64,000 nt of DNA from Nonomuraea polychroma (GTDB lineage: Bacteria; Actinomycetota; Actinomycetes; Streptosporangiales; Streptosporangiaceae). The DNA lies in NCBI RefSeq assembly GCF_004011505.1, contig NZ_SAUN01000001.1, forward strand, positions 806,001 to 870,000. The letters run 5' to 3'. The position numbers and the translations under genes were made by a program. Every line of letters begins with the position of its first letter. Position 1 is the first letter of the stretch. Positions 7,646 through 16,106 of this stretch are shown here, piece after piece. The notes beneath the pieces were generated by a model. The model was not told the origin of the DNA and made no database searches. It worked only from the letters and a program-made list of their open reading frames with translations.

Positions 7646-10015
7646 CTACCTCAGGTCGTTGACGCAGCGCAGCACGGGAGCCGAGGTGAGCGCGGCAGGG
7701 TCGAGATCCCGGGATCCGCGCACGTGGAAGACGGCCCGCTCCCCGGGCAGCAATGTGATCAGCATGTCGTCCACGGTCGCGTCCTGATCGAGCCGGTCGG
7801 GAAAGAGCGCCAGGTCACGCAGGACCGTCCGGGCGGTGACCGTGACGAGGTGGCCGTCCGTCACCGGACGCACCTCCGCCTCGAACTCGGCCCGAGGGAA
7901 CGCGATCGCCGTGTCCTCGGCGAAAAAGTGCACGACCCGGACCTCCCCGAGGACGGCCACCAGCACCTCGGCCTCCGGCTCGGCCGGGACGGGCAGCGGG
8001 ACCCGCGTCACGCCGCGAGGCCGCACCCTGACCGGGAAGAACTCCTTGGCCAGCGGCTCGCCGGAGAGACTGTGGCGGACCAGTTCCAGCTCGCCCGACC
8101 AGGGGTGGGGGCTGTCGTTGATCATGACGACGTCGCCGTCCTGGACGGTCAGCAGGCGGTCGGCGTACGCACGGCGCAGGGCGTACCACGCGGGCTTGCG
8201 GCGGCCCTCGCCGTCGACGACGGACCAGGAGGTGACCGGCCAGCAGTCGTTGAGCTGCCAGACGATCACGCCCATGCAGTACGGCATGAGCGCACGGAAT
8301 CGCTCGATCCCGAAGGTCACCGCGCGGGCCTGGTTGAGCTGGGTGAGGTAGTGCCAGTCGTCGAAGGAGCGCGGCCGAGGCAGGTGATCTCCCAGACCGC
8401 GCAGCAGCTTGGCGTCGCCGTCCGCCGCCTTCTGGTGGGAGACCGGCGGATCCTGGGAGCTGCCGCGGCGCAGGGTCGCGTGGGTCGGCGGGCCCTGGAA
8501 GCCGAACTCGGCCACGAAACGGGGCCGCCAGGTGGCGTAGTGGAGGTAGTCCCGCTCGTTCCACACATCCCAGATGTGCACGGTCCCGTGCTCGGGCGCG
8601 TTGGGATGGCGGCCCAGGTCCCCGGAGTACGGCGTGCCGGGCCAGTACGGTCTGGCCGGGTCGAGCTCGGAGACGATGCCTGGCAGCACGTCCAGGTAGT
8701 AGGCCGCCCCCCAGGTGCGGCCCTCGAGCCGCTCCTCCCAGCCCCAGTCGGCGTAGCCCAGGAAGTTCTCGTTGTTGCCGATCCACAACGCCAGGCTCGG
8801 GTGCGGCGCCAGGCGCACCACCTGCTCGCATGCCTCGGCCGCCACCTCGGAGTAGAGCGGCTCCTCCTCCGGGTAGGCGGCGCAGGCGAACGGGAAATCC
8901 TGGAAGACCAGGAGGCCGAGCTCGTCGGCCAAGTCGTAGAAGTCGTCGCTCTCGTAGAGGCCGCCGCCCCACACCCGCAACAGGTTCACGTTGGCCTCGC
9001 ATGCCTGGGCGAACCGCTCGGCCAGCTGATCGCGGGTCGTCCTCGTGGGGAAGCAGTCGTCGGGTATCCAGTTGGCGCCACGTACGAAGACCGGCTCGTC
9101 GTTGACGACGAGGGTGAAGGCCGATCCCGCCGCGTCGGGTGAGGTGTCCAGCCGGATCGAGCGGAAGCCCACCTGGCGCGTCCAGGTCTCCCCGGTCTGC
9201 TCCAGCGTCACGGTGAGCGGATGCCTGGCCTGTGCGCCGTGGCCGCGCGGCCACCACAGGCCGGGTTCCCGTACCCGTAGTTCCAGCACGGCTTCGTGCT
9301 CGCCCGCCGCCAGCGACGCGGCCGCGACCGTACCGGCCACCGCGGCGGTCACCGTGAGGGGGACGTCTGCGGCCCGCTCCACCGCCACGTGGACCCGGAC
9401 CACACCGTCGCGCCCGTCAAGGGTGATCTCGGGGCGGACCTCGGCGAGCCTCGCGATCCTCCACGTGTGCAGGCCGACGGGCCGCCAGATGCCGGCGGTG
9501 ACGAGGGCGGGGCCCCAATCCCAGCCGAAGTTGCAGGCCATCTTGCGGATGAACTGGTAGGGCGCGGGATAGGGCCCGGGGCGGTCGCCGGCCGCGGCGC
9601 GCTGCCGCTCGGCGTGCGCATAGGGGGAGTCGAAGTCGACGGCCAGTGTGTTGCCGCCCGTGCGCAGCAGATCGCGGACGGGAAAGCGGTAGGTCCTGTG
9701 CATGTTGGCGGTGGCGCCGAGCTCGACGCCGTTGAGCGACACGGTGGCGACCGTGTCCAGCCCTTCGAACACCAGGTCGGCCTGGACGTCGCCGGGCCCG
9801 CCGAAGGCGAACTCGGTCTCATACCGCCAGCTCGTGCGGCCGATCCAGGCCAGCCGGTCCTCGTTGTCGTCCAGATACGGATCGTCGATGAGACCGGCGG
9901 CAAGCAGGTCAGTGTGCACGCAGCCGGGAACGGTGGCGGGCACGCGCTCGACAGGCGACCCGGCCGCGACGGCAGTCACGGTCCAGCCGTGGTCCAGCGG
10001 GCGGTACACGCTCAC
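7646..10015 (-). CDS. Beta-mannosidase-like glycoside hydrolase family 2
   Basis: A 789-residue intracellular GH2 enzyme. GTG 10015 is the start because ATG at 10017 gives an immediate stop, and GAGGAG lies upstream. The N-terminus has the jelly-roll sugar-binding domain (TVPGCVHTDLLAAGLIDDPY, WRYETEF), then an Ig-like domain, then a TIM barrel. The acid/base Glu is in ALWIGNNENFLG and the nucleophile in RFVAEFGFQGPPT, the usual beta-mannosidase positions. It would release mannose from the non-reducing end of beta-mannosides after import. It is first in the minus-strand operon and divergent from a CUT1 importer. Confidence 0.9.
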   Translation of the reverse strand: MSVYRPLDHGWTVTAVAAGSPVERVPATVPGCVHTDLLAAGLIDDPYLDDNEDRLAWIGRTSWRYETEFAFGGPGDVQADLVFEGLDTVATVSLNGVELGATANMHRTYRFPVRDLLRTGGNTLAVDFDSPYAHAERQRAAAGDRPGPYPAPYQFIRKMACNFGWDWGPALVTAGIWRPVGLHTWRIARLAEVRPEITLDGRDGVVRVHVAVERAADVPLTVTAAVAGTVAAASLAAGEHEAVLELRVREPGLWWPRGHGAQARHPLTVTLEQTGETWTRQVGFRSIRLDTSPDAAGSAFTLVVNDEPVFVRGANWIPDDCFPTRTTRDQLAERFAQACEANVNLLRVWGGGLYESDDFYDLADELGLLVFQDFPFACAAYPEEEPLYSEVAAEACEQVVRLAPHPSLALWIGNNENFLGYADWGWEERLEGRTWGAAYYLDVLPGIVSELDPARPYWPGTPYSGDLGRHPNAPEHGTVHIWDVWNERDYLHYATWRPRFVAEFGFQGPPTHATLRRGSSQDPPVSHQKAADGDAKLLRGLGDHLPRPRSFDDWHYLTQLNQARAVTFGIERFRALMPYCMGVIVWQLNDCWPVTSWSVVDGEGRRKPAWYALRRAYADRLLTVQDGDVVMINDSPHPWSGELELVRHSLSGEPLAKEFFPVRVRPRGVTRVPLPVPAEPEAEVLVAVLGEVRVVHFFAEDTAIAFPRAEFEAEVRPVTDGHLVTVTARTVLRDLALFPDRLDQDATVDDMLITLLPGERAVFHVRGSRDLDPAALTSAPVLRCVNDLR

Positions 10016-10055
10016 ATGATCTCCTCAGGTCGAAGGACGTAACTTAAGCGCATAA

Positions 10056-10136
10056 GCAATCGGACCATATGATCGGCACACGATTGCGTCAACCCCCCAG
10101 TTCACCTGGGCATCTTCGTTTTATGAGGCGCTTCAT
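10056..10136. promoter_or_regulatory. Divergent promoter region with two inverted repeats
   Basis: GCAATCG (10056-10062) and CGATTGC (10081-10087) form a 7-bp inverted repeat with an 18-bp spacer. ATGAGGCGCTTCAT (10123-10136) is a near-perfect 14-bp palindrome with a GCGC core, the usual form of a LacI-family operator. It lies 80 bp before the binding-protein gene. The LacI gene at 13413 is the obvious candidate regulator. Confidence 0.5.
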
Positions 10137-10215
10137 ATACCTATTGACAGCCAGCCCCTCGTTAATGCACAGTGACGGCCATGTAAAGAAGGCCCACCCC
10201 CTGAACGGAGCTCTC

Positions 10216-11580
10216 ATGCGAGAACGACTGCCGGGCCTGTTCGCCGCCGTGCTCGCCGTCGCCGCGGTCGCCGGCTGCTCATCCGGCTCCTCATCCGAGC
10301 CCGCCGCCGGCAAGACGCTGATCACCGTCGCGGACCTGCCGCCCACGACCCAGCAGAACGTGCGCCAGCAGTTCCTCGACCAGGTGGCGGCGTTCGAGAA
10401 GGACAACCCGGGCATCGACATCGAGCCGCGCGAGTCCAAATGGGAGGCCAAGATCTTCGCCGCCCGCCTGGCCGGCGGGCAGCTCGAGACGGTCTTCCAG
10501 GTCCCGCTCACGGAGCCGGTGGGCATGGTGAAGCGGCGTCAGGTCGCCGACATCACCGGCGAGGTCGAGAAGCTGCCACACGCGACCGAGTTCGACAAGC
10601 GGGCGCTTGCGCCGGCCACCGACCAGGCCGGACGCATCTACGGCCTGCCCACCAGCGAGTTCGCCCTCGGCCTTGTCTACAACAGGGAGCTGTTCGGCAA
10701 GGCCGGCCTGGACGTCGACAAGCCGCCGGAGACGTGGGAGGAAGTGCGCGCCGCGGCCAGTGCGATCACCAAGAAGACCGGGGTGCCCGGCTTCGCCGTA
10801 CCGGCCACCAACAACACCGGAGGCTGGATCTTCACCGCGATGACCTACACCTTCGGCGGCCGTCTCCAGCAGGAAGCCGGTGGCAAGGCCGTGGCCACCT
10901 TCGACACCGAGCCGGCCCGCGGCGTGCTCGGCCTGCTCAAGGCGATGCGCTGGGAGGACGACTCCATGGGCACCCAGCACCTGCGCAACGCCGCCGACCT
11001 CGCCAAGGACTTCGCCGCCGGCAAGGTCGCCATGATGATCGCCACGCCGAGCTCGTACACCGAGTTCGCCACCCAGTTCGGCGGCACGCCCGAGGTGTTC
11101 GGCATGGCCGCCCTGCCGTCCGGAGGCACACCCGCCACCCTGCTCGGTGGGAAGGTGGCCGTGGTCAGCCCCAAGGCCACAGCCGCCGAGCGCGCCGCGG
11201 CGGTGAAGTGGATCGACTTCTACCACCTCAAGCCGAAGTACGATCCGCAGTTCGCGGCGAGCGTGGCCGCGGCCAAGGCCGCCGACCAGGTGCCCATCGG
11301 CTTCCCCTACGTCTCCCTGTACGGCGAGACCGTGGCGAAGCCGGTCATCGAGGCCGAGCGCAAGCACGCCAACGTGCCGGTCGCCAACTTCAGGCCCTAC
11401 GAGACCGGCGTGGCCGCGCAGGAGTTCGTCACCGAGCCGGCCGTCGCGGGCCAGGACACCTACGCAGCGCTGGACACCGCGGTGCAGGCAATCCTGACGC
11501 GGCGGGACGCCGACCCGGCCGGCGAGCTGCGCAAGGCGGAGGAGAAGGCCGCCGCCGCGCTCGACAGGGCCCAGCGGTGA
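10216..11580 (+). CDS. CUT1 ABC transporter sugar-binding lipoprotein (cluster A)
   Basis: A 454-residue extracytoplasmic solute-binding protein. ATG 10216 is chosen because GGAG lies 5 bp upstream and it gives a good lipoprotein signal, LAVAAVAGCSSGSS, with the lipid-carrying Cys. The fold is MalE-like: an early ATVADLPPTTQQ strand, the segment GLPTSEFALGLVYNRELFGK, and a C-terminal helix. It hands a sugar to two downstream permeases (the next gene overlaps it by GTGA). The beta-mannosidase cluster across the promoter suggests a mannoside or oligosaccharide substrate. Confidence 0.9.
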   Translation: MRERLPGLFAAVLAVAAVAGCSSGSSSEPAAGKTLITVADLPPTTQQNVRQQFLDQVAAFEKDNPGIDIEPRESKWEAKIFAARLAGGQLETVFQVPLTEPVGMVKRRQVADITGEVEKLPHATEFDKRALAPATDQAGRIYGLPTSEFALGLVYNRELFGKAGLDVDKPPETWEEVRAAASAITKKTGVPGFAVPATNNTGGWIFTAMTYTFGGRLQQEAGGKAVATFDTEPARGVLGLLKAMRWEDDSMGTQHLRNAADLAKDFAAGKVAMMIATPSSYTEFATQFGGTPEVFGMAALPSGGTPATLLGGKVAVVSPKATAAERAAAVKWIDFYHLKPKYDPQFAASVAAAKAADQVPIGFPYVSLYGETVAKPVIEAERKHANVPVANFRPYETGVAAQEFVTEPAVAGQDTYAALDTAVQAILTRRDADPAGELRKAEEKAAAALDRAQR

Positions 11581-12506
11581 CGACCCTGCAAACAGCGAGG
11601 ACGCGGGACCGGGCCGCCCCGAGGGCGACCGGTCCCGCGCGCCGTCGTCCCTTCCGGCCGGCGGGCTGGTTGTTCATGCTGCCCATGGTCGCCGTGTTCT
11701 TCCTCTTCGCCTGGTGGCCGATCCTGCGCAGCGTGCTGCTCGGCTTCCAGCACACCAACCTGGTCGATCCGCCGGAATGGGCAGGCCTGGACAACTTCGC
11801 GGCACTGCTGGCCGACCCGCTGCTGTGGATCACGGTGCGCAACACGGTCTGGTTCGTGCTGCTGGCGCTGCTCTTCGGCTTCCCGGTGCCGATCGTCCTG
11901 GCCGTGGTGATGTCCGAACTGCGCAGGCTGGGCGGCCTGTTCCGGGTGCTGGTGTACCTGCCGGTCGCGGTGCCGCCCGTGGTGGCGGTGCTGATGTGGA
12001 AGTGGTTCTACGACCCTGATCACGGCCTGTTCAACCAGGCACTCGGCACGCTCGGGCTGGGGCCGTACCCCTGGCTGCAGGACACCGCGACCGCCATGCC
12101 GAGCCTGGTGCTCGAAGCCACGTGGGCCGCCGCGGGCTCCACGGTGCTGATCTACCTGGCGGCGCTGTCCTCCGTGCCGGGCGAGCTGTACGAGGCGGCG
12201 GAGATCGACGGCGCCTCCATCTGGCGGCGGATCTGGCACGTCACGCTGCCGCACCTGCGCGGCGTGTTGCTGATCATGTTGCTGCTGCAGATCATCGGCA
12301 CGTTCCGGATCTTCACCGAGCCGTTCGTGCTGACCGACGGCGGCCCGGAGGACTCCACCGTGACGATCCTGCTGCTGATCTACCGGTACGCGTTCGTCTA
12401 CGGCGACTACGGCACCGCGGCGGTGCTCGGCGTGCTCCTGGCGGTCGCCCTCGGCGTCATCTCCGCCGTCTACCTGCGCCTGACGAGGAAATGGAGCAGC
12501 GCATGA
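11577..12506 (+). CDS. CUT1 ABC sugar permease, MalF-like (cluster A)
   Basis: A 309-residue integral membrane protein with about six transmembrane segments, beginning with WLFMLPMVAVFFLFAWWPI. The EAA loop that docks the ATPase is visible in ELYEAAEIDGASIWRRIWHV. The GTG start at 11577 overlaps the binding-protein stop, so translation is coupled. It pairs with the next permease. No ATP-binding subunit is encoded in this operon. Confidence 0.9.
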   Translation: MTTLQTARTRDRAAPRATGPARRRPFRPAGWLFMLPMVAVFFLFAWWPILRSVLLGFQHTNLVDPPEWAGLDNFAALLADPLLWITVRNTVWFVLLALLFGFPVPIVLAVVMSELRRLGGLFRVLVYLPVAVPPVVAVLMWKWFYDPDHGLFNQALGTLGLGPYPWLQDTATAMPSLVLEATWAAAGSTVLIYLAALSSVPGELYEAAEIDGASIWRRIWHVTLPHLRGVLLIMLLLQIIGTFRIFTEPFVLTDGGPEDSTVTILLLIYRYAFVYGDYGTAAVLGVLLAVALGVISAVYLRLTRKWSSA

Positions 12507-13372
12507 GCGACGCCCGCGCCAGAGGCATCGTCTCGGACGTCGACCGGCGGCGGACGGGCGTGCGGTGGTCCCTGCGGCTGACCCAGGGAGTCCTGCTGCT
12601 GGCCACGCTGGCGGTCGGCCTGGGTCCGATCCTGTGGACGGCCAAGGGCGCCCTGTCGCCGACCCAGGACCTGCTCCGCGAGCCCTTGCGGCTGTGGCCC
12701 TCCTCGCTGCAGCCGGAGAACCTCACGGCGGCGTGGACGGAGCTGCGGGTCGGCCACTACCTGTTCAACACCGTCGTGCTGGTCGGCGGATCGTGGCTGG
12801 TGCAGTTGGTCGTGGCCGCCACCGGCGCGTTCGCGCTCTCGGTGCTCAGGCCCCGCTTCGGCCGCCTGGTCTACGGCGCGGTGCTGGCCACGCTGTTCGT
12901 TCCTGGGACGGTGTCCCTGGTCGCCCTCTACCTGACCGTTCTGGACCTGTCGCTGGTGGACACCCCATGGGCCGTGTGGCTGCCCGCGGGGGCGCACGCC
13001 TTCAACGTGCTGATCATGAAACAGTTCTTCGACGCGCTGCCCAGCGAGCTGTATCAGGCCGCCCAGGTCGACGGGGCGGGACCGATCCGGCTGTTCTGGC
13101 AGATCGTCATGCCGATGTCACGGCCCATCCTGGCCGTGGTGTCGCTGCTCGCCGTGATGGACGCATGGAAGGATTTCCTGTGGCCGATGGTCGCCATCTC
13201 CGACGCCGAGAGCCAGCCGCTGGCGGTCGCGTTGCCCCGCCTGGCCGAGACCGCCGAGCAGAACCAGGTGATCGCCGGCATGCTCGTCGCGATCGTACCG
13301 CCGCTTCTGCTGTTCCTGACCTTCCAGCGCCACATCGTGCGCGGCATCGGCTTCACCGGGCTCAAAGGGTGA
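12503..13372 (+). CDS. CUT1 ABC sugar permease, MalG-like (cluster A)
   Basis: A 289-residue membrane protein starting at ATG 12503 inside an ATGA overlap with the previous permease. Transmembrane segments include VLLLATLAVGLGPILW, and the EAA loop is in ELYQAAQVDGAGPIRLFWQI. It ends with the usual RGIGFTGLKG tail. It forms the second half of the channel. Confidence 0.9.
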   Translation: MSDARARGIVSDVDRRRTGVRWSLRLTQGVLLLATLAVGLGPILWTAKGALSPTQDLLREPLRLWPSSLQPENLTAAWTELRVGHYLFNTVVLVGGSWLVQLVVAATGAFALSVLRPRFGRLVYGAVLATLFVPGTVSLVALYLTVLDLSLVDTPWAVWLPAGAHAFNVLIMKQFFDALPSELYQAAQVDGAGPIRLFWQIVMPMSRPILAVVSLLAVMDAWKDFLWPMVAISDAESQPLAVALPRLAETAEQNQVIAGMLVAIVPPLLLFLTFQRHIVRGIGFTGLKG

Positions 13373-13412
13373 GCGGCATGAGCGGGCTCGTACGGCCGGG
13401 TAGGGTTTGCCC

Positions 13413-14426
13413 GTGAAGCGGCCCACTATCGCGGACATCGCCCAACGGGCGGGGGTTTCCCAGGGCGCCGTGTCCTACGCGCTCAACGGGCGCCCCGGCG
13501 TGTCGGAGAGCACGCGGGCGCGGGTGCTGAAGGTCGCCAACGAGATGGGCTGGCGTCCCAGCGTCGCCGCCCGCGCGCTCACCGGCGCCCGCGCGGGCGT
13601 GGTCGGCCTCGTCCTGTCCCGGCCGCCGAGCGTTCTGGGCGCCGAGCCGTTCTTCATGGAGCTGTTCAGCGGGATCGAGACGGCGCTGAAGCCGCACGCG
13701 TGCGCGCTGATGCTGCAGATGGCCGACGATCAGGACGCCGAGATCGAGGTCTACCGCCGCTGGTGGGCGGAGGGCCGGATCGACGGCGCGATCCTGGTGG
13801 AGGTGCACGTCTCCGATCGGCGCCTGCCCGTGGTGGAGCAGATCGGCATGCCGGCCGTGGTGATCGGCGGGCAACCCGGCGTCGGCTCGTTGCCATCGGT
13901 GCACTCCGACGAGAGCGCCCCCGTCCATGAGACCGTCGAATACCTCGCCGCGCTGGGCCACCGCAGGATCGGCCGCGTCGCGGGGCTGCCGCATCTGGTG
14001 CACACCACCGTGCGAGACGAGGCGTTCACCGCCGCCTGCGCCCGGCTCGGCCTGCCCGAATGCGTCACCCACTACACCGACTACACCGGTGAGGAGGGCG
14101 GGCGCGCCACCCGTCGCCTGCTCAGCTCTCCCGACCGGCCGACCGCGATCGTCTTCGACAACGACATCATGGCCGTCGCCGGACTGTCCGTCGCTCAGGA
14201 GATGCGCCTGCGCGTGCCCGACGACCTGTCCCTCGTCGCGTGGGACGACTCGCCGCTGGCGCAGGTCGTCCGCCCGGCGCTCACCGCGGTGCGACGCGAC
14301 GTCCCCGCGCTGGGGTCGGCCGCCGCTCGCCATCTGCTCTCCCTCATCCACGGTGACCCCGTGCCCGACGTCGAGACCGAACCGGCCAGGCTCACGGCCC
14401 GGGGCAGCACCGGCCCGCTCGCCTGA
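13413..14426 (+). CDS. LacI-family transcriptional regulator (cluster A)
   Basis: A 337-residue repressor. The N-terminal helix-turn-helix and hinge read TIADIAQRAGVSQGAVSYAL, followed by a periplasmic-binding-like effector domain ending around RPALTAVRRDVPALGSAAAR. GTG 13413 gives the normal VKRPTIADIA start, with GTAGGG upstream. It closes the importer operon and probably represses it and the divergent glycosidase operon through the palindrome at 10123-10136. The effector should be a sugar released by the beta-mannosidase cluster. Confidence 0.9.
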   Translation: MKRPTIADIAQRAGVSQGAVSYALNGRPGVSESTRARVLKVANEMGWRPSVAARALTGARAGVVGLVLSRPPSVLGAEPFFMELFSGIETALKPHACALMLQMADDQDAEIEVYRRWWAEGRIDGAILVEVHVSDRRLPVVEQIGMPAVVIGGQPGVGSLPSVHSDESAPVHETVEYLAALGHRRIGRVAGLPHLVHTTVRDEAFTAACARLGLPECVTHYTDYTGEEGGRATRRLLSSPDRPTAIVFDNDIMAVAGLSVAQEMRLRVPDDLSLVAWDDSPLAQVVRPALTAVRRDVPALGSAAARHLLSLIHGDPVPDVETEPARLTARGSTGPLA

Positions 14427-14454
14427 GATCCCGGCACCTGCGAAGCGGCGGACT

Positions 14455-15243
14455 TCACAGAAACCTTGCTCTTAGGTCGGGCCGCAGGAAGGCGGCGGGG
14501 GAGGCGATGGACAGGCCGCCGTCCACCGGGAGGGTCGCTCCGGTGATGAAGGAGGCCGCAGGTGAGGCCAGGAACGCCACCGCGGCCGCCACCTCCTCCG
14601 GCGTTCCGGTGCGGCACAGCGGGTAACCCTCGGCCGCCCCGTCCAGGTCCGCACCGCCGATGAGCCCCGGTGAGACGATGTTGGCCCTGATCCCTCCCGG
14701 CCCGTACTCCACGGCGATCTGCCTGATCAGCGCATCGAGCCCACCCTTCGCCGCGGAGTAGGCCGGAAGCCCGGGTGCGTGCAGGAACGAGTTCACCGAT
14801 CCCACCGCGACGATCGCGCCGCCGTCCGTCATGTACGGCACAGCCGCACGGCACAGGTGAAACGCCGCGTCCAGCGTTGAACCGATCGCCTTGCGCCACT
14901 GCTCGTCGGACGTCGCCGCCACGGAGGCCACCGGCATCGCCGCCGTCGCCGCCACCAGCACGTCCAGCCTGCCCAGCACCTCCATGGCGGCAGTGACCAG
15001 CGTGTTCACCTGCCCGGGGTCCGAGCAGTCGGCCGTCTGGAAGCCGGTGAAGGCGGGGTCGTCACAGGGCTGGAGCCCGACGCCGAAGACATGATCGCCC
15101 TCGTCCGCGAAGGCCCGTGCGATGGCCAGGCCGATGGGCGAGTTGCCCCCGGCGAGCAGCACCCCGCGGCCTCGCCCCGGCCGTGAGCGTTCCGGAGCCC
15201 GCGTGTCCGGCCGGTCGTCGGCATGGGGCATGCCGCTCACCAT
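14455..15243 (-). CDS. Short-chain dehydrogenase/reductase (cluster B)
   Basis: A 262-residue classical SDR. The nucleotide-binding turn is LLAGGNSPIGLAIA (a variant of TGxxxGIG), the catalytic Ser is in AVGSVNSF and the catalytic pair is YSAAKGG. The start is ATG 15243, which overlaps the upstream stop (ATGGTGA). GTG 15240 and the ATG three codons in are alternatives. It is the last of three coupled minus-strand genes with a DapA-like lyase and an enolase-superfamily dehydratase, so it probably oxidises or reduces an acid-sugar intermediate. It is convergent with the LacI gene. Confidence 0.85.
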   Translation of the reverse strand: MVSGMPHADDRPDTRAPERSRPGRGRGVLLAGGNSPIGLAIARAFADEGDHVFGVGLQPCDDPAFTGFQTADCSDPGQVNTLVTAAMEVLGRLDVLVAATAAMPVASVAATSDEQWRKAIGSTLDAAFHLCRAAVPYMTDGGAIVAVGSVNSFLHAPGLPAYSAAKGGLDALIRQIAVEYGPGGIRANIVSPGLIGGADLDGAAEGYPLCRTGTPEEVAAAVAFLASPAASFITGATLPVDGGLSIASPAAFLRPDLRARFL

Positions 15244-16106
15244 CCCAGCACGCGCTGGATGCGGTCGAGCGCGTCGCGGCTGTCCGCATCCAGGGCCTGG
15301 GCGGGGAGGCGGACGGTGGCGGAGTCGATGAGGCCGCGGCGGACCAGCACCTCCTTGTGCACCGCCCAGGCGATGCCCGGCTGCATGCCGAAGCGGATCA
15401 GCGGGAGCAGCCGGGTGAAGGACACCGCGGCGTCGTCGGAGCGCCAGTCGTGCAGGATGGGGGCGAGAAGATCGGTGAACTCGCAGGCCGGCATGGTGCC
15501 GATCGCGCCGCGCGCGTATTCCTCCATGCAGAACAGCGCGTTCTGGCCGCCGAACACCGCGAAGGACGAGGCGACCTTTGCCACCACCGCACCCACTTTG
15601 GGGGCTGTCGGCGGGGCTTCCACCTTGACCGAGGTGACCCCGTCCAGCTTGCTCAGCTCCACGATCAGCGACTCGGGCATGCTCACGCCGGTGGCGCCGG
15701 GAGCGTCCTGCACCATGATGTCCACCTGGCACCGGGCGGCGATCTCCCCGTAGAAGTCGATCAGCTGTCCGCCGGACGGCTTGACCAGGTAGGGCGGCAG
15801 CACCATCAAGGCGTCGGCCCCGCCGTCCACTGCGGCCAGGGACTGTTCCAGCGCCGTGGCCGTGCTGGTGGAGCCGACACCGGCCACCACGGGAGCGTCC
15901 TGCACCACCTCGCGCACCTCGCGGAGGATGCGCGCCCGCTCCGTAGCGGTCAGGGCGAAGCCCTCGCTGGCCATGCCGAACACGGCGACGCCGTCGGCGC
16001 CCGACGCGAGCTGCCATTCGGCCAGCCGCCGCAGGCTCGGCACATCCAGCTCACCCTCCTGGGTGAACGGCGTGGCCAAGATCGGGATAAGTCCAGACAA
16101 GGTCAC
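15237..16106 (-). CDS. DapA/NAL-family lyase (cluster B)
   Basis: A 289-residue TIM-barrel protein of the dihydrodipicolinate synthase/N-acetylneuraminate lyase family. The Schiff-base Lys is present in DGVTSVKVEAPP and the phosphate-like loop in FGMASEGFALTATER. The usual catalytic Tyr (YNxP) is replaced, since the site reads IMVQDAPGATG, so a different acid-base residue must be used. Such enzymes cleave or dehydrate 2-keto-3-deoxy acids. GTG 16106 lies directly after the dehydratase stop (16107). In context it would act on the keto acid made by the enolase-type enzyme. Confidence 0.85.
   Translation of the reverse strand: MTLSGLIPILATPFTQEGELDVPSLRRLAEWQLASGADGVAVFGMASEGFALTATERARILREVREVVQDAPVVAGVGSTSTATALEQSLAAVDGGADALMVLPPYLVKPSGGQLIDFYGEIAARCQVDIMVQDAPGATGVSMPESLIVELSKLDGVTSVKVEAPPTAPKVGAVVAKVASSFAVFGGQNALFCMEEYARGAIGTMPACEFTDLLAPILHDWRSDDAAVSFTRLLPLIRFGMQPGIAWAVHKEVLVRRGLIDSATVRLPAQALDADSRDALDRIQRVLGW

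Noticed and set aside
7724..9142. 472-codon plus-strand frame over the beta-mannosidase
   Set aside because: Antisense shadow with typical Arg/Gly/Val repeats.
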